Positions 36,554 to 45,613 of a stretch of 64,000 nt of DNA are shown here, in pieces (the first letter of the stretch is position 1; every line of letters begins with the position of its first letter). Source of the stretch: CBDDCA01 sp965218205 (lineage in GTDB: Bacteria > Spirochaetota > Spirochaetia > WTKD01 > G963693115); NCBI GenBank assembly GCA_965218205.1, contig OZ244590.1, positions 1,612,001-1,676,000 on the forward strand, in the 5' to 3' direction. The notes below the pieces were generated by a model. It saw only the letters and a program-made list of their open reading frames with translations, searched no databases and had not been told where the DNA came from. The translations under genes and the position numbers were made by a program.

Positions 36554-37591
36554 ATGAATAATTTAGATTATTTTAGCAAAATATATCATTATGCCTCCAA
36601 TGTACATACTATCAATACTATATTTCAAAAATGGGGATATAAAGCTGTTCTCATTCCTCTCATTGATACTGCAAGATCCTATGCTCATACTTCTCTACTA
36701 GAAAAAGAGGCGTTCAAAACACTTAACCAAAACAATGAGCTCATGCTTCTCCGTTCAGATAGCACTCCTTTTCTTTCTAAAATACTTGGTTCACATATTC
36801 AAAAAAAACTTCTTCCGTTGCGTCTGTATTATTCAAATAGTATATTTCAAACAGACATACAATACGATGCAAAACAGTGGCAAAGTGGGGTAGAGCTTAT
36901 TGGAGTTTCCTCCCCTACCGCTGAGTTTGAAGTCATTTCCTTACTGTATGCTCTGATTTATTCCCTGATTGATAATTTTCGTATTCATATTAGTTCTCGT
37001 AAGCTGCTAATAGAATTGCTAAAACAAAATAGCATTCCTATTGATGAACAAGAGTATCCTGATATATTTTCTCTTATTATCTCGCGCAACATACAGGAAT
37101 TACAGAAACGGCTTGATACACATATCATGGAAAGTATTTTTTATATTGCTGATAGCAAAGAATATGCAAAATGGAAAAAGCACATAGTATCTATTATTGA
37201 TAAAGGAGCGAATAATACAGCATTTCTCTTTTTTACCACTTTCTTTGAAGCATTGCTTGCTATAGATACAAAACATAGAATTCGCTGCGATTTATCCGAG
37301 TTAGGCAATCATCATTACTATACTGATACAGTATACACAGTGTTCTCCCCTACGCTTGCTACCCCGCTGGCAAAAGGAGGGAGATACGACTCTTTGCTTA
37401 AAAAATACGGCTATGATACTCCTGCTATAGGATTTTCTCTCTATCCACATCTTATTGCTCACGATCTTATTCACAAAAACAAAAATCCAACAAAAGAAAA
37501 AGACAACCCTTTTCATTCACTTTACAATGAAAAAACACCGAGCATAGAAACATTAACATCTCGCTTTTATCAAATCAATTCAGAACAATAA
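36554..37591 (+). CDS. hisZ: ATP phosphoribosyltransferase regulatory subunit
   Basis: A histidyl-tRNA-synthetase-like protein of 345 residues that activates and regulates short HisG. Class II fold signs: the FQKWGYKAVLIPLIDTARSY N-terminal motif, LLRSDSTPFLSKI near residue 65, and the C-terminal glycine motif LAKGGRYDSLLKKYG near 265. It lacks the anticodon-binding domain of HisS, supporting HisZ. TATAAT lies about 19 bases before the ATG. In the same run as hisG and hisB. Confidence 0.88.
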   Translation: MNNLDYFSKIYHYASNVHTINTIFQKWGYKAVLIPLIDTARSYAHTSLLEKEAFKTLNQNNELMLLRSDSTPFLSKILGSHIQKKLLPLRLYYSNSIFQTDIQYDAKQWQSGVELIGVSSPTAEFEVISLLYALIYSLIDNFRIHISSRKLLIELLKQNSIPIDEQEYPDIFSLIISRNIQELQKRLDTHIMESIFYIADSKEYAKWKKHIVSIIDKGANNTAFLFFTTFFEALLAIDTKHRIRCDLSELGNHHYYTDTVYTVFSPTLATPLAKGGRYDSLLKKYGYDTPAIGFSLYPHLIAHDLIHKNKNPTKEKDNPFHSLYNEKTPSIETLTSRFYQINSEQ

Positions 37592-37600
37592 AAATTGTAT

Positions 37601-39769
37601 ATGAAAAAAAGACGACTTATTGTCCGTATACTTATTATCAGTATTGGAGTGTTGTTTATTGCTCTGTCAACTGCGTATTTTCTCCGTAATAGTATTATAG
37701 GTTCAGTGTTAGAAACATATTTAAGCAAAACTCTTGAAACAGAAGTACAGCTACAAGGCTTTGATTTACAACTTTTTTCTAAAGCACTTGATATTGATAG
37801 TGTTTCTATTCTAAAAAAAGATGACAAGAGCGTGTACTTAGTCAAAACAGGAAATATCGAAGTTGCTCTTGGACCTCTTCTTCCTATGATATTTGATAAA
37901 GACATTTTAATCTATAAGATACATTTTAACAAAGTGCATTTTCTTGTTCCTGTAAACGGGACAAAAAGCAATAATACTGCTTCTGAACAAGAGAGAGCTG
38001 ATATATTTGCTTTGCTTAATTCTATTGATAGTACCGCCCTCTTAACAGAGTATGCTGGTACATTACAAAGCATTGATCTTGCTCATTCTCTTTTACTTGA
38101 TACAAAACAATACGAAACTGCTATTACTACACAACTAAAAAAAATAGATCGCATCAGCAACACAGTACGACAAGAAATAGAAGCAGAATCTTCTCTCTCA
38201 CTAAATTCATTAGAAGAAGCAAATGCCTCATTACAACAAGCACAGAAAAGGTATGCAACAATACAAAAAGCATATGATGAAAGTAAGGAAATAAAAAATG
38301 CTGTTCTTTCATATAAAGATACTCTGGAACACAACATTGAAGATATAGAACATGGAGTAAACAAAGACATTGCACGTATTACAGAAGACATTGCTCAGCC
38401 CGAAAAACTTGCTACCAAACTGAGCATATCGCTGCTTACACAGATGCTCAATGCTCCTGTCACAAAATACCACACAATACTGAGTGCATTGCTTGAATTT
38501 CTACAAACTATACCATCGAAAAACAATCCACATACTGCAACTACTCCTTTGTCAATTCCAATCAAGCAATTTCTTACTACACTTACTGCGTCTCTATCTC
38601 CTCGTATACCCTCATCCTCTGACACCGCACATACAGATATATCTGTACCTTCCGTTCCTTCTGTGCAGTCTATCCCTTCAGTATCTCATCCTACAGTAAC
38701 AACACAAAATACAGCATCGCCCATACAACAGGCACAAACAGTACCTAAAGTTCCCACAGTAGATACAAGCAATACAAATACAGAACATACAGCATCATCA
38801 ATAGCACAACATAATAATGATACACAGAGAAAAGAACAACAGCAAGAGGAAACAGTAAGAAATAACATGTCAATTTCTATATATGACTTTCTTCTCTCTG
38901 TTGGAATACAAGAACACCCACTGTTTACTTTGATTGCATCAAAAGTAACTATAAGTGATGCAATATACACAAGCCCAAGTCCTATACCATTTTATATTAC
39001 CAATAGAGATCGTGTAGAGCTTAGAGAAAAGAGCATCTCTTCTGTGCAAGCAGGCGAGTTTATAGGAGAGGGAGCGTTGAGTCTCAACCCATCCTTGCCT
39101 ATGCTTGTTGCTAGCATTGCTGTGGGGGCAACTCCCATAACAATAGATACAGGGCTAGAATATATACAAGTGAAAAAACTAGAGAGTGATCTTAGTTATC
39201 AACTTGATCTCACTATACATAATGCAAACAATGGAAAAGCAACCCTATTGCTAGCAAACAGAAACATGCAAGCATATCCAATGACTAAATCAGATACAGG
39301 CATAGTGGCACAGACTATCAATGAAACATCAGCACTTGATATTGAAACCACTATTGATATAAAAGAAGGCAAAGCACCTGCACTTACATTTAATACAGAT
39401 ATGCTTAGTACAATGATGCTTCCTGTTGTTGAAAAAAACATACAAGCAGTAACAAAAGAGATACAAAATCAATTACAAGTAACATTATATACACAGATCA
39501 ATAGCGACATACAAGAAGCAAATGCTATACTCTCAGCTCAGATAGAAAAAGCAAATAGTAGCATACAACATAGCAAAGAGGTACAACAGTTACAGCAAGA
39601 TGCTATTACTTCTACTGAAGAAATAATGCGAAATTACATTACACAACAAGCAAGTGAAGAAGCTGCACGCATACCACAACAATTAGAAGAAGAGCAAAAA
39701 AAGATTCAAAAAGAACTGGAAAAAACAGAAACTATCATTGAAGATTTAAGTTCCAGCTTTGGATTTTAG
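37601..39769 (+). CDS. Large single-helix envelope protein, AsmA-like / TIGR03545-type
   Basis: About 722 residues from ATG 37601. An N-terminal signal-anchor helix at about 5-30 (RLIVRILIISIGVLFIALST), then SIIGSVLETYLSKTLETEVQLQGFDLQLFSKALDIDSVSI, typical of AsmA-like and TIGR03545 envelope proteins. The middle has coiled coil near 185-250 and a proline/threonine-rich low-complexity linker near 300-410; the C-terminus is a second coiled coil. Probably an inner-membrane-anchored periplasmic protein linked to lipid traffic; this is inference. Overlaps the alaS 3' end by 24 bases. Confidence 0.7.
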   Translation: MKKRRLIVRILIISIGVLFIALSTAYFLRNSIIGSVLETYLSKTLETEVQLQGFDLQLFSKALDIDSVSILKKDDKSVYLVKTGNIEVALGPLLPMIFDKDILIYKIHFNKVHFLVPVNGTKSNNTASEQERADIFALLNSIDSTALLTEYAGTLQSIDLAHSLLLDTKQYETAITTQLKKIDRISNTVRQEIEAESSLSLNSLEEANASLQQAQKRYATIQKAYDESKEIKNAVLSYKDTLEHNIEDIEHGVNKDIARITEDIAQPEKLATKLSISLLTQMLNAPVTKYHTILSALLEFLQTIPSKNNPHTATTPLSIPIKQFLTTLTASLSPRIPSSSDTAHTDISVPSVPSVQSIPSVSHPTVTTQNTASPIQQAQTVPKVPTVDTSNTNTEHTASSIAQHNNDTQRKEQQQEETVRNNMSISIYDFLLSVGIQEHPLFTLIASKVTISDAIYTSPSPIPFYITNRDRVELREKSISSVQAGEFIGEGALSLNPSLPMLVASIAVGATPITIDTGLEYIQVKKLESDLSYQLDLTIHNANNGKATLLLANRNMQAYPMTKSDTGIVAQTINETSALDIETTIDIKEGKAPALTFNTDMLSTMMLPVVEKNIQAVTKEIQNQLQVTLYTQINSDIQEANAILSAQIEKANSSIQHSKEVQQLQQDAITSTEEIMRNYITQQASEEAARIPQQLEEEQKKIQKELEKTETIIEDLSSSFGF

Positions 39770-41545
39770 CACAGCTTTTATTCTTCGTACTCCTCTTGAT
39801 GAAGATTGTTCTTTGTCTATCTTAAACATACCAAGTTCTTTTGTATTTTTAACATGTGGGCCTCCACATACTTCTTTTGAAAATTCCCCGATAGAGTATA
39901 CTTTTACTTGCTCATCATATTTCTCTCCAAAAAAGGCAAGTGCTCCCTGCTTTTGTGCTTCTTCTAAAGACATAGTCTGCATGGTAACTGGCAAAGCTCC
40001 TTGTATCTGCTCATTCACTATTTGTTCGACAGATGTTACTTGTTCTGCTGTCATTTTTTCCTCGTGAGAAAAATCAAAGCGAAGCCTCTCTTTTGTAATA
40101 TTGCTTCCTTTTTGTGATACATGCGTTCCTAACACTTGTCGTAGCGCTTGATGCAATAAGTGGGTAGCGGTGTGCAGTTTTGTTGTTTCCTCAGAGTTAT
40201 CAAGCAATCCGCCCTTAAAGGTCTGATTGGTATCAGCTTTTGATTTTTCTTGATGTTCCTTAAACGCTTTTTCAAATCCAAGATCATCTATACTCAGCCC
40301 TTGTTCTATGGCAAGCTCTACTGTAATTTCTTTTGGAAAGCCGTATGTATCATATAAGTGAAATACATCATTGCCTGTTATGGTGGAGACATTTTTTTTA
40401 CGTAATTGTTCAACGAGCTTATAAAATTCCTTTTCTCCTTTTTTAAGGGTTTCGGAGAATTTTTTTTCTTCCATTTCTAGCTCATTGAGTATACTAGCTT
40501 TTTGGTGTTGTAACTGGCTATATTCTACTGCATATGTTTCAATGATTACCTCTGCTATATCTTTAAGAAATAATCTATCAATTTCAAGCTGTCGTCCATA
40601 GCGCATAGCTCTGCGAATAAGTCTGCGTAGAATATAGCCTTGTCCTATGTTGGATGGATTCACTGCTCGCTCATCTCCTAAGATAAATACTGCTGCTCGT
40701 ATATGATCTGCAATAATTCGCATTGATTTATCGTGTATTGGAGATGTTTCAAAGCGATATGAACTTATAGTTTCCAAAGTATGTATAAGGGGCATAAACA
40801 ATTCTGTATGATATACTGTGGGCTTGCCCTGTAAAATACTAGCGGTTCTTTCGAGTCCCATGCCTGTATCAACGCATGTTCTCCCTAAAGGTTCAAAGCT
40901 CCCCGAAGAGGTTTTATTGTATTGCATGAACACATCGTTCCATATCTCTAAAAATCTCCCATCGTTACTTGCAGGATTACTGGCAGCATCATCATTGCTA
41001 TGGGTATCAATAAACATTTCGCTATCAGGACCACAGGGGCCTGTTTGCCCCGCTGGTCCCCACCAGTTGTGCTGTTTAGAGAGAAAAAATATTTTATCAC
41101 GGGGAATCCCCAGTTGTTCCCACAGCTTTGCTGATTCTTCATCTGCTGGCACTTGGGAGTCTCCCTCGTATACCGATATAGCAAGATCTTCAATCTTCAA
41201 GTTAAGCCATTTTGCATCAGTAAGAAATTCAAAACTCATCTCTATGGCTTCTTGCTTAAAGTAATCACCAAGGGACCAGTTTCCTAGCATTTCAAAAAAA
41301 GTGAGATGAGAGGTATCTCCTACCTCTTCTATATCTTTCGTTCGTATACAGCGCTGACAGTTTACCAGACGCCTTCCTTCTGGATGTTCTTGCCCCATAA
41401 TATACGGTACCAAAGGATGCATACCAGCAGTCGTAAACAATACAGTGGGATCATTCTCGGGGATAAGAGATGAGCCTCTAATTTTAGTGTGTGCCTTATG
41501 GGTAAAAAACTCGTAAAATTTATTTTTTAATTCAAATGCTTTCAT
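39746..41545 (-). CDS. alaS: Alanyl-tRNA synthetase, short form lacking the C-terminal domain
   Basis: Charges tRNA-Ala. The aminoacylation core is clear: FFTHKAHTKIRGSSLIPENDPTVLFTTAGMHPLVPY, TSHLTFFEMLGNWSLGDYF and GMGLERTASILQG. The editing domain follows, with the zinc ligands HTATHLLHQ near 455 and CGGPHVKN near 560. It ends there at 599 residues, while E. coli AlaRS has 876, so the C-Ala/DHHA1 domain is missing. Short AlaRS of about 600 residues is characteristic of spirochaetes. TATAAT at 41566-41571 lies 20 bases before the ATG. Confidence 0.95.
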   Translation of the reverse strand: MKAFELKNKFYEFFTHKAHTKIRGSSLIPENDPTVLFTTAGMHPLVPYIMGQEHPEGRRLVNCQRCIRTKDIEEVGDTSHLTFFEMLGNWSLGDYFKQEAIEMSFEFLTDAKWLNLKIEDLAISVYEGDSQVPADEESAKLWEQLGIPRDKIFFLSKQHNWWGPAGQTGPCGPDSEMFIDTHSNDDAASNPASNDGRFLEIWNDVFMQYNKTSSGSFEPLGRTCVDTGMGLERTASILQGKPTVYHTELFMPLIHTLETISSYRFETSPIHDKSMRIIADHIRAAVFILGDERAVNPSNIGQGYILRRLIRRAMRYGRQLEIDRLFLKDIAEVIIETYAVEYSQLQHQKASILNELEMEEKKFSETLKKGEKEFYKLVEQLRKKNVSTITGNDVFHLYDTYGFPKEITVELAIEQGLSIDDLGFEKAFKEHQEKSKADTNQTFKGGLLDNSEETTKLHTATHLLHQALRQVLGTHVSQKGSNITKERLRFDFSHEEKMTAEQVTSVEQIVNEQIQGALPVTMQTMSLEEAQKQGALAFFGEKYDEQVKVYSIGEFSKEVCGGPHVKNTKELGMFKIDKEQSSSRGVRRIKAVLKSKAGT

Positions 41546-41565
41546 AATATAGCGTACTTACTTTA

Positions 41566-41571
41566 ATTATA
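41566..41571 (-). promoter_or_regulatory. -10 box of alaS
   Basis: A perfect TATAAT on the reverse strand gives a 5' leader of only about a dozen bases, too short for a T-box or other riboswitch. The box lies in an 85-base block repeated at 43638-43720. Confidence 0.5.
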
Positions 41572-41585
41572 CTATATGTGTGTGC

Positions 41586-42146
41586 TTAAAAGTATGCTTG
41601 CTTAAATTTCTGGAGGGTAAGGATTTTTACTGGATCATCAAATTGTTTTTCAACACGCTTAATGTTATTTTCTAATCTTGGCTTATGTGTATCACAAAAA
41701 ATAAGTACTGATGATTTATGGAAATTAGGCTTATCTTTTAATTTTTTCTCTATCTTGTCTTTAGAATCCTTCAATTTTTCTTTCACATCTTCTATTATTT
41801 CCAGTTCCTTCTCTTTATTTTTCCCTAAATCATTGACATTCTGTACACAAAGTTTTAATTCTACCAATAAAAGTGTATAGTTATTTGATTTAGAGTTATA
41901 TAAAACTATTATCATATCTACAGATTTACATCCATCCTCTCCTTCTGTAATACAATCAAAATCTATTGCTTCTGCCCCCTCAAACTTAATCTTTTTATAA
42001 TCAAAACATCGAAATTTTTTTGTTTCTTTATGTTTACTTTCTCTCTCTACAATATGATTTATAGGTTTAACACAATCTCCATTTTTCTCTTTAGCAATAG
42101 GATGTTCCTCAGTCCCTATTTTACTATACTCACTTGTCTCAATCAT
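41586..42146 (-). CDS. Small ExK-motif protein, cassette copy 1 (putative PD-(D/E)xK nuclease)
   Basis: Not recognised as a named family. 186 residues, very charged. Residues 55-98 hold a conserved block shared with copy 2: FE at 55-56, IDFDCI at 61-66, CKSVDM with D77, then a hydrophobic strand VELK with E96 and K98. The spacing D-(19)-ExK preceded by a conserved glutamate resembles the PD-(D/E)xK nuclease core. Its ATG overlaps the upstream AAA ATPase stop by 8 bases, so the two are translationally coupled. The C-terminus KILTLQKFKQAYF is near-identical in copy 2. Nuclease function is inference. Confidence 0.7.
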   Translation of the reverse strand: MIETSEYSKIGTEEHPIAKEKNGDCVKPINHIVERESKHKETKKFRCFDYKKIKFEGAEAIDFDCITEGEDGCKSVDMIIVLYNSKSNNYTLLLVELKLCVQNVNDLGKNKEKELEIIEDVKEKLKDSKDKIEKKLKDKPNFHKSSVLIFCDTHKPRLENNIKRVEKQFDDPVKILTLQKFKQAYF

Positions 42147-43578
42147 TATCTACACCGTACTCATTTATTTTGCCTATCGCACCATTAAATGAACGAAAAA
42201 TATTATTTACCTTTCCTCTTTTTTCACTCTTAAAGGTATATATAAAATTATCGCTTTCTTCTGATTCTTTTGCAAAATAGAATCTACACATATCATTTAC
42301 CCCCTCTTTATTAGAAATATCTTTTATAGCACCTACCATATCAGGATGATGGGAAGAGATAAAAAATCTAACTCCTACTTCTTTATGCAACAATACAATC
42401 AATCGTGCATACTCTACTACCCATTGTGGATGTAAGTGTGTTTCTGGCTCATCCAGTACTAATAATGTTTTGCTAGTCAACCAACCATTTTTATACAGTG
42501 TTTGTAAGATAGCGATAGATTTTATACCCGTTGCACAATCTTCAATGTCAAAGTTCTTGCCATCATTTCTTTGAAATATTAATGTATCATCATCTTCTAG
42601 TACAACATCTCCATTTAATATCTCTGATGAGGTAAAAATATCCTGTATATCATCATAGGTACTTGTCTCTCTCATTTCTTCTATTTGTTCTTCATTTTTT
42701 TTCGTCAAGTAAAAATCTAGAACTTCCCAATGACTAAATTTTGTTACCTTTGTACATATATCTCTCCATTCCTTACCTATAAATTTATATTCTGGATTTT
42801 TCACAGCCATAGGACTATCTACATAAATAGCATGAGAAATAATATTAAATTTTTCCAATCTTTTATCTTCTGTGCTAATAATATTTTTTCTAGATTTCTT
42901 TACTGAAAAATTTTCTAATCTTTGTTTATAGATATTTAGTAGTTTATTTTCAAATATATCTTTGCTTCTATCATCAACTCCTTTTTGAAACTCTTGATAT
43001 ATTTTTGCAACTATATTTTCTAAAAGTTCAAATATTTGTTTCATCGTATCAACAGCATTAAGATCATACTTAAAATTAGAAACTATAGTCTTAAGGTGAA
43101 CTGCTATTGAGTTTTTTGCATAATTTTTGTTATCATTTTCATCTCGCTCCTCTTTCTCATACTCTTTTTGCATCTCTTTTATTGTAGAAAGCATTTCTTC
43201 TTTCATACCAGAAACTACTTTCTTTCTTTGCATGTTAAGTAATCTTTTAAAAAAATCATCCTCAAAAGCATCAGAAAAACCAACAGCATACTCAAAAATA
43301 TCAGGAATAACAAAAAAATACTCTGAAATATCAATCAAAACCCTTATGACATCATGTATTTGCCTTTTGAATCTTTCTTCTATAAAATAATTATAATTTT
43401 CAGAAATTAAACATACATAATAGAATAGTGTAGAAAGAGTACTTTTCCCTGTAGAATTTTCGCCAGTTACTACTGTAATGCCATCTAACTTAATGGTAGC
43501 TTCTTTTATCGCTCTAAAATCTCTGACACTTAATTCTAGCAAACTTGGATCTTCATTAGCTTCCATAAACTCTGCCAT
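42139..43578 (-). CDS. AAA ATPase (OLD/RecF-like, AAA_21 type), cassette copy 1
   Basis: 479 residues. ABC-type ATPase head as in OLD, RloA and SMC-like proteins: Walker A TGENSTGKST ends at residue 47, signature-like CATGIKSIAIL near 345, Walker B LLVLDEPETHLHPQW near 372, and a switch motif SSHHPDMV. The middle (about 80-260) is charged and helical with coiled-coil character. No TOPRIM nuclease domain is present, unlike OLD proteins. The partner ExK protein follows with an 8-base overlap. A TATACT box ends exactly 6 bases before the ATG. A role in defence or DNA repair is inference. Confidence 0.85.
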   Translation of the reverse strand: MAEFMEANEDPSLLELSVRDFRAIKEATIKLDGITVVTGENSTGKSTLSTLFYYVCLISENYNYFIEERFKRQIHDVIRVLIDISEYFFVIPDIFEYAVGFSDAFEDDFFKRLLNMQRKKVVSGMKEEMLSTIKEMQKEYEKEERDENDNKNYAKNSIAVHLKTIVSNFKYDLNAVDTMKQIFELLENIVAKIYQEFQKGVDDRSKDIFENKLLNIYKQRLENFSVKKSRKNIISTEDKRLEKFNIISHAIYVDSPMAVKNPEYKFIGKEWRDICTKVTKFSHWEVLDFYLTKKNEEQIEEMRETSTYDDIQDIFTSSEILNGDVVLEDDDTLIFQRNDGKNFDIEDCATGIKSIAILQTLYKNGWLTSKTLLVLDEPETHLHPQWVVEYARLIVLLHKEVGVRFFISSHHPDMVGAIKDISNKEGVNDMCRFYFAKESEESDNFIYTFKSEKRGKVNNIFRSFNGAIGKINEYGVDND

Positions 43579-43584
43579 GAGTAT

Positions 43585-43590
43585 AGTATA
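43585..43590 (-). promoter_or_regulatory. -10 box of AAA cassette copy 1
   Basis: TATACT with a 6-base gap to the ATG at 43578 and no ribosome site. The paralogous ATPase has the same arrangement (45601-45606). Confidence 0.45.
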
Positions 43591-43637
43591 CCATAATACC
43601 TATATTTAGATGCTTTCTGGGGGGCTACCCCATAGTG

Positions 43638-43720
43638 TGCGTACTTACTTTGATTATACTATGTGTGTGTGTCTTAGAAGTATCTTTGCTTAAATTGTTG
43701 GAGGGTAAGGACTTTATACA
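43638..43720. repeat. Direct repeat marking the cassette duplication
   Basis: About 83 bases match 41551-41635 with roughly ten differences (core gcgtacttactttRattatactat). It covers the 3' end of each small ExK gene and the bases beyond it. At 41551 this block also contains the alaS promoter, so one cassette copy was inserted together with a copy of that promoter. Confidence 0.7.
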
Positions 43721-44231
43721 AACTATTATCTCTATTCTTCTGATTGATCCTATTTTGTAGTGCTTTACCTAGATTACAAATAATAAGTATTGGTGTACTA
43801 TATTCAGTCTTTCCCATACTATCTATTATCTTTTTAGAATCACATAATTTTCGTTTCATCCCATATTTTAATTCTTTTATCTTCTTGATATATTGACTGG
43901 ATTTTTCCCTCTCATCTACCTTCTTATTCCTGATAAGACGCCCTGCACGAAGCTTTAATTCTATTAGTAAAAGTTTAGAATCATTTAAGCATACCATCAT
44001 ATCTACAGATTTACATTTTTGCTTGCCTTTGCATTTTTCATCTTTAATACAATCAAAGTCTACTGCTACTGCATCTTCAAAGCAAATATCTTTATAATCA
44101 GGATACATTTCCTTGCTTTCTTTTTTTATAATTGTATTTACTAATTTATGACAGTGTTTATAGTTTTCAACAATACTAAGTCTTTCAGTCATTTCTTTAG
44201 AGTATTTCATTTTATTGATCATCATCTGCAC
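43674..44231 (-). CDS. Small ExK-motif protein, cassette copy 2
   Basis: 185 residues, paralogue of the protein at 41586-42146. The conserved block is CFEDAVAVDFDCI (about 50-62) and CKSVDM with D77, then LLLIELKLR with E91 and K93. Between them lies a cysteine-containing insert (C67, C73) absent from copy 1. The C-terminus is KVLTLQQFKQRYF. The D-ExK pattern supports a PD-(D/E)xK-like fold, not proven. The start overlaps the upstream AAA ATPase by 20 bases; a later ATG is possible. Confidence 0.7.
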   Translation of the reverse strand: MQMMINKMKYSKEMTERLSIVENYKHCHKLVNTIIKKESKEMYPDYKDICFEDAVAVDFDCIKDEKCKGKQKCKSVDMMVCLNDSKLLLIELKLRAGRLIRNKKVDEREKSSQYIKKIKELKYGMKRKLCDSKKIIDSMGKTEYSTPILIICNLGKALQNRINQKNRDNSLYKVLTLQQFKQRYF

Positions 44232-45594
44232 TGTATCTATCTATCTTTTCTATTGCGATATTAAATGAACCAAAAATATCCTCTATATCTCTCCCTTTAT
44301 CTTCAAAAATATATGTATAATCACTCTGTTTTTTTGCTAAATAAAATCTACATGTATCACCTACATCTTCTTTACTAACAATATATTTTATAGCATCTAC
44401 CATGTCAGGATGATGAGAAGAGATAAAAAATTTGACTCCTACTTCTTTATGCAACAGTACAATCAATCGTGCATATTCTACTACCCATTGTGGATGTAAG
44501 TGTGTTTCTGGCTCATCTAGTACCAATAGTGTTTTGTTATTCAACCAACCATTTTTATACAGCATTTGTAAAATAGCAAGAGATTTTATCCCTGTTGCAC
44601 AATTCTCAACCTTAAAGATTTCTCCATCATTTCTATGATACATCAACTTATCGCTCGATTTATCCAGTTTAATTTCCCCATCTAATACCTCTGGTGATTT
44701 AAAAGTTTCCTGTATTTCCTTATATATATCCGTATCTATTATTTTTTCTACTTGCTTTCTATCTTCTTGTTTTAGGTAAGAATCTAACTTTAGCCAATGA
44801 CGAAAAGGTTCTATGTCTGTAGATTTATATCCCCATTTTCCTGTATATTTAGGATGTTCCACAGCCATAGGACTGTCTATATAAATAGCATGAGAAATAA
44901 AATCAAACTCCTCCAATCTCTTTTCTTCGCTAATGATATTCTTTCCATGTTCCTTTACTAAAAATTCCTCCAATGTTGAAGCATAAATATTTCTGAGTTT
45001 TCTTTCAAATAAATCCTTGTTTCTATCCTTAATTTCTTTTTGACATTCATCATATATTTTCTCAACTATGTTTTGTAAAACATCAAGTATTTTTTCTATT
45101 GTAACTGTATCAATATCAATATCAGGAATATATTCACTAAAATTAGCTTCTATAAGACGTCTTACTCTATACACATCAGCAGCAGCATAATAATCAACAT
45201 CATAATCACCATCATCATCAATTTCATCACCATTATTATATGACTCCCATCTTCCATAATGTTTTTGTATCTCTTTTATTACAAAAAATACTGTTTCTTG
45301 CATACTAAGAAGATTTTTTTTATCAATTAATTCATTAATAAATCTATAGCTTGTCAAATTAGCTAACATCCTCATTATATTCTGCATTTTCTCATCAAAT
45401 TTTTCTTTCACAAAATTATTATAATTGTTAGAGATGTCAAATATATAATACAGCAATGCAGAAATAGTACTTTTTCCAGTAGAGTTTAGGCCAGTTACTA
45501 CCGTAATGCCATCTAACTTAATGGTAGCTTCTTTTATCGCCCTAAAATCTTTGATAGTTAGTTCTAATAAACTTGGGTTTTCCTTAAGTTCCAT
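44212..45594 (-). CDS. AAA ATPase (OLD/RecF-like, AAA_21 type), cassette copy 2
   Basis: 460 residues, clearly paralogous to 42139-43578. Walker A is TGLNSTGKST ending at residue 43, CATGIKSLAIL near 328, Walker B LLVLDEPETHLHPQW near 355, and SSHHPDMV follows. The N- and C-terminal ATPase halves are much more conserved between copies than the central helical region, which is where target or partner recognition would be expected. TATACT at 45601-45606 lies 6 bases before the ATG. First gene of the four-gene run. Confidence 0.85.
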   Translation of the reverse strand: MELKENPSLLELTIKDFRAIKEATIKLDGITVVTGLNSTGKSTISALLYYIFDISNNYNNFVKEKFDEKMQNIMRMLANLTSYRFINELIDKKNLLSMQETVFFVIKEIQKHYGRWESYNNGDEIDDDGDYDVDYYAAADVYRVRRLIEANFSEYIPDIDIDTVTIEKILDVLQNIVEKIYDECQKEIKDRNKDLFERKLRNIYASTLEEFLVKEHGKNIISEEKRLEEFDFISHAIYIDSPMAVEHPKYTGKWGYKSTDIEPFRHWLKLDSYLKQEDRKQVEKIIDTDIYKEIQETFKSPEVLDGEIKLDKSSDKLMYHRNDGEIFKVENCATGIKSLAILQMLYKNGWLNNKTLLVLDEPETHLHPQWVVEYARLIVLLHKEVGVKFFISSHHPDMVDAIKYIVSKEDVGDTCRFYLAKKQSDYTYIFEDKGRDIEDIFGSFNIAIEKIDRYSADDDQ

Positions 45595-45600
45595 AAGTAA

Positions 45601-45606
45601 AGTATA
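45601..45606 (-). promoter_or_regulatory. -10 box of AAA cassette copy 2
   Basis: TATACT separated by 6 bases from the ATG at 45594, with no ribosome site between. Confidence 0.45.
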
Positions 45607-45613
45607 CCATATA

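Noticed and set aside
36554..37591. Histidyl-tRNA synthetase
   Set aside because: No anticodon-binding domain and it sits with short HisG, so HisZ fits better.
41546..41585. T-box riboswitch for alaS
   Set aside because: The promoter leaves a leader of about a dozen bases.
42139..45594. OLD-family (TOPRIM) nuclease
   Set aside because: The ATPase fits, but there is no C-terminal TOPRIM; the proteins end soon after the ATPase motifs.
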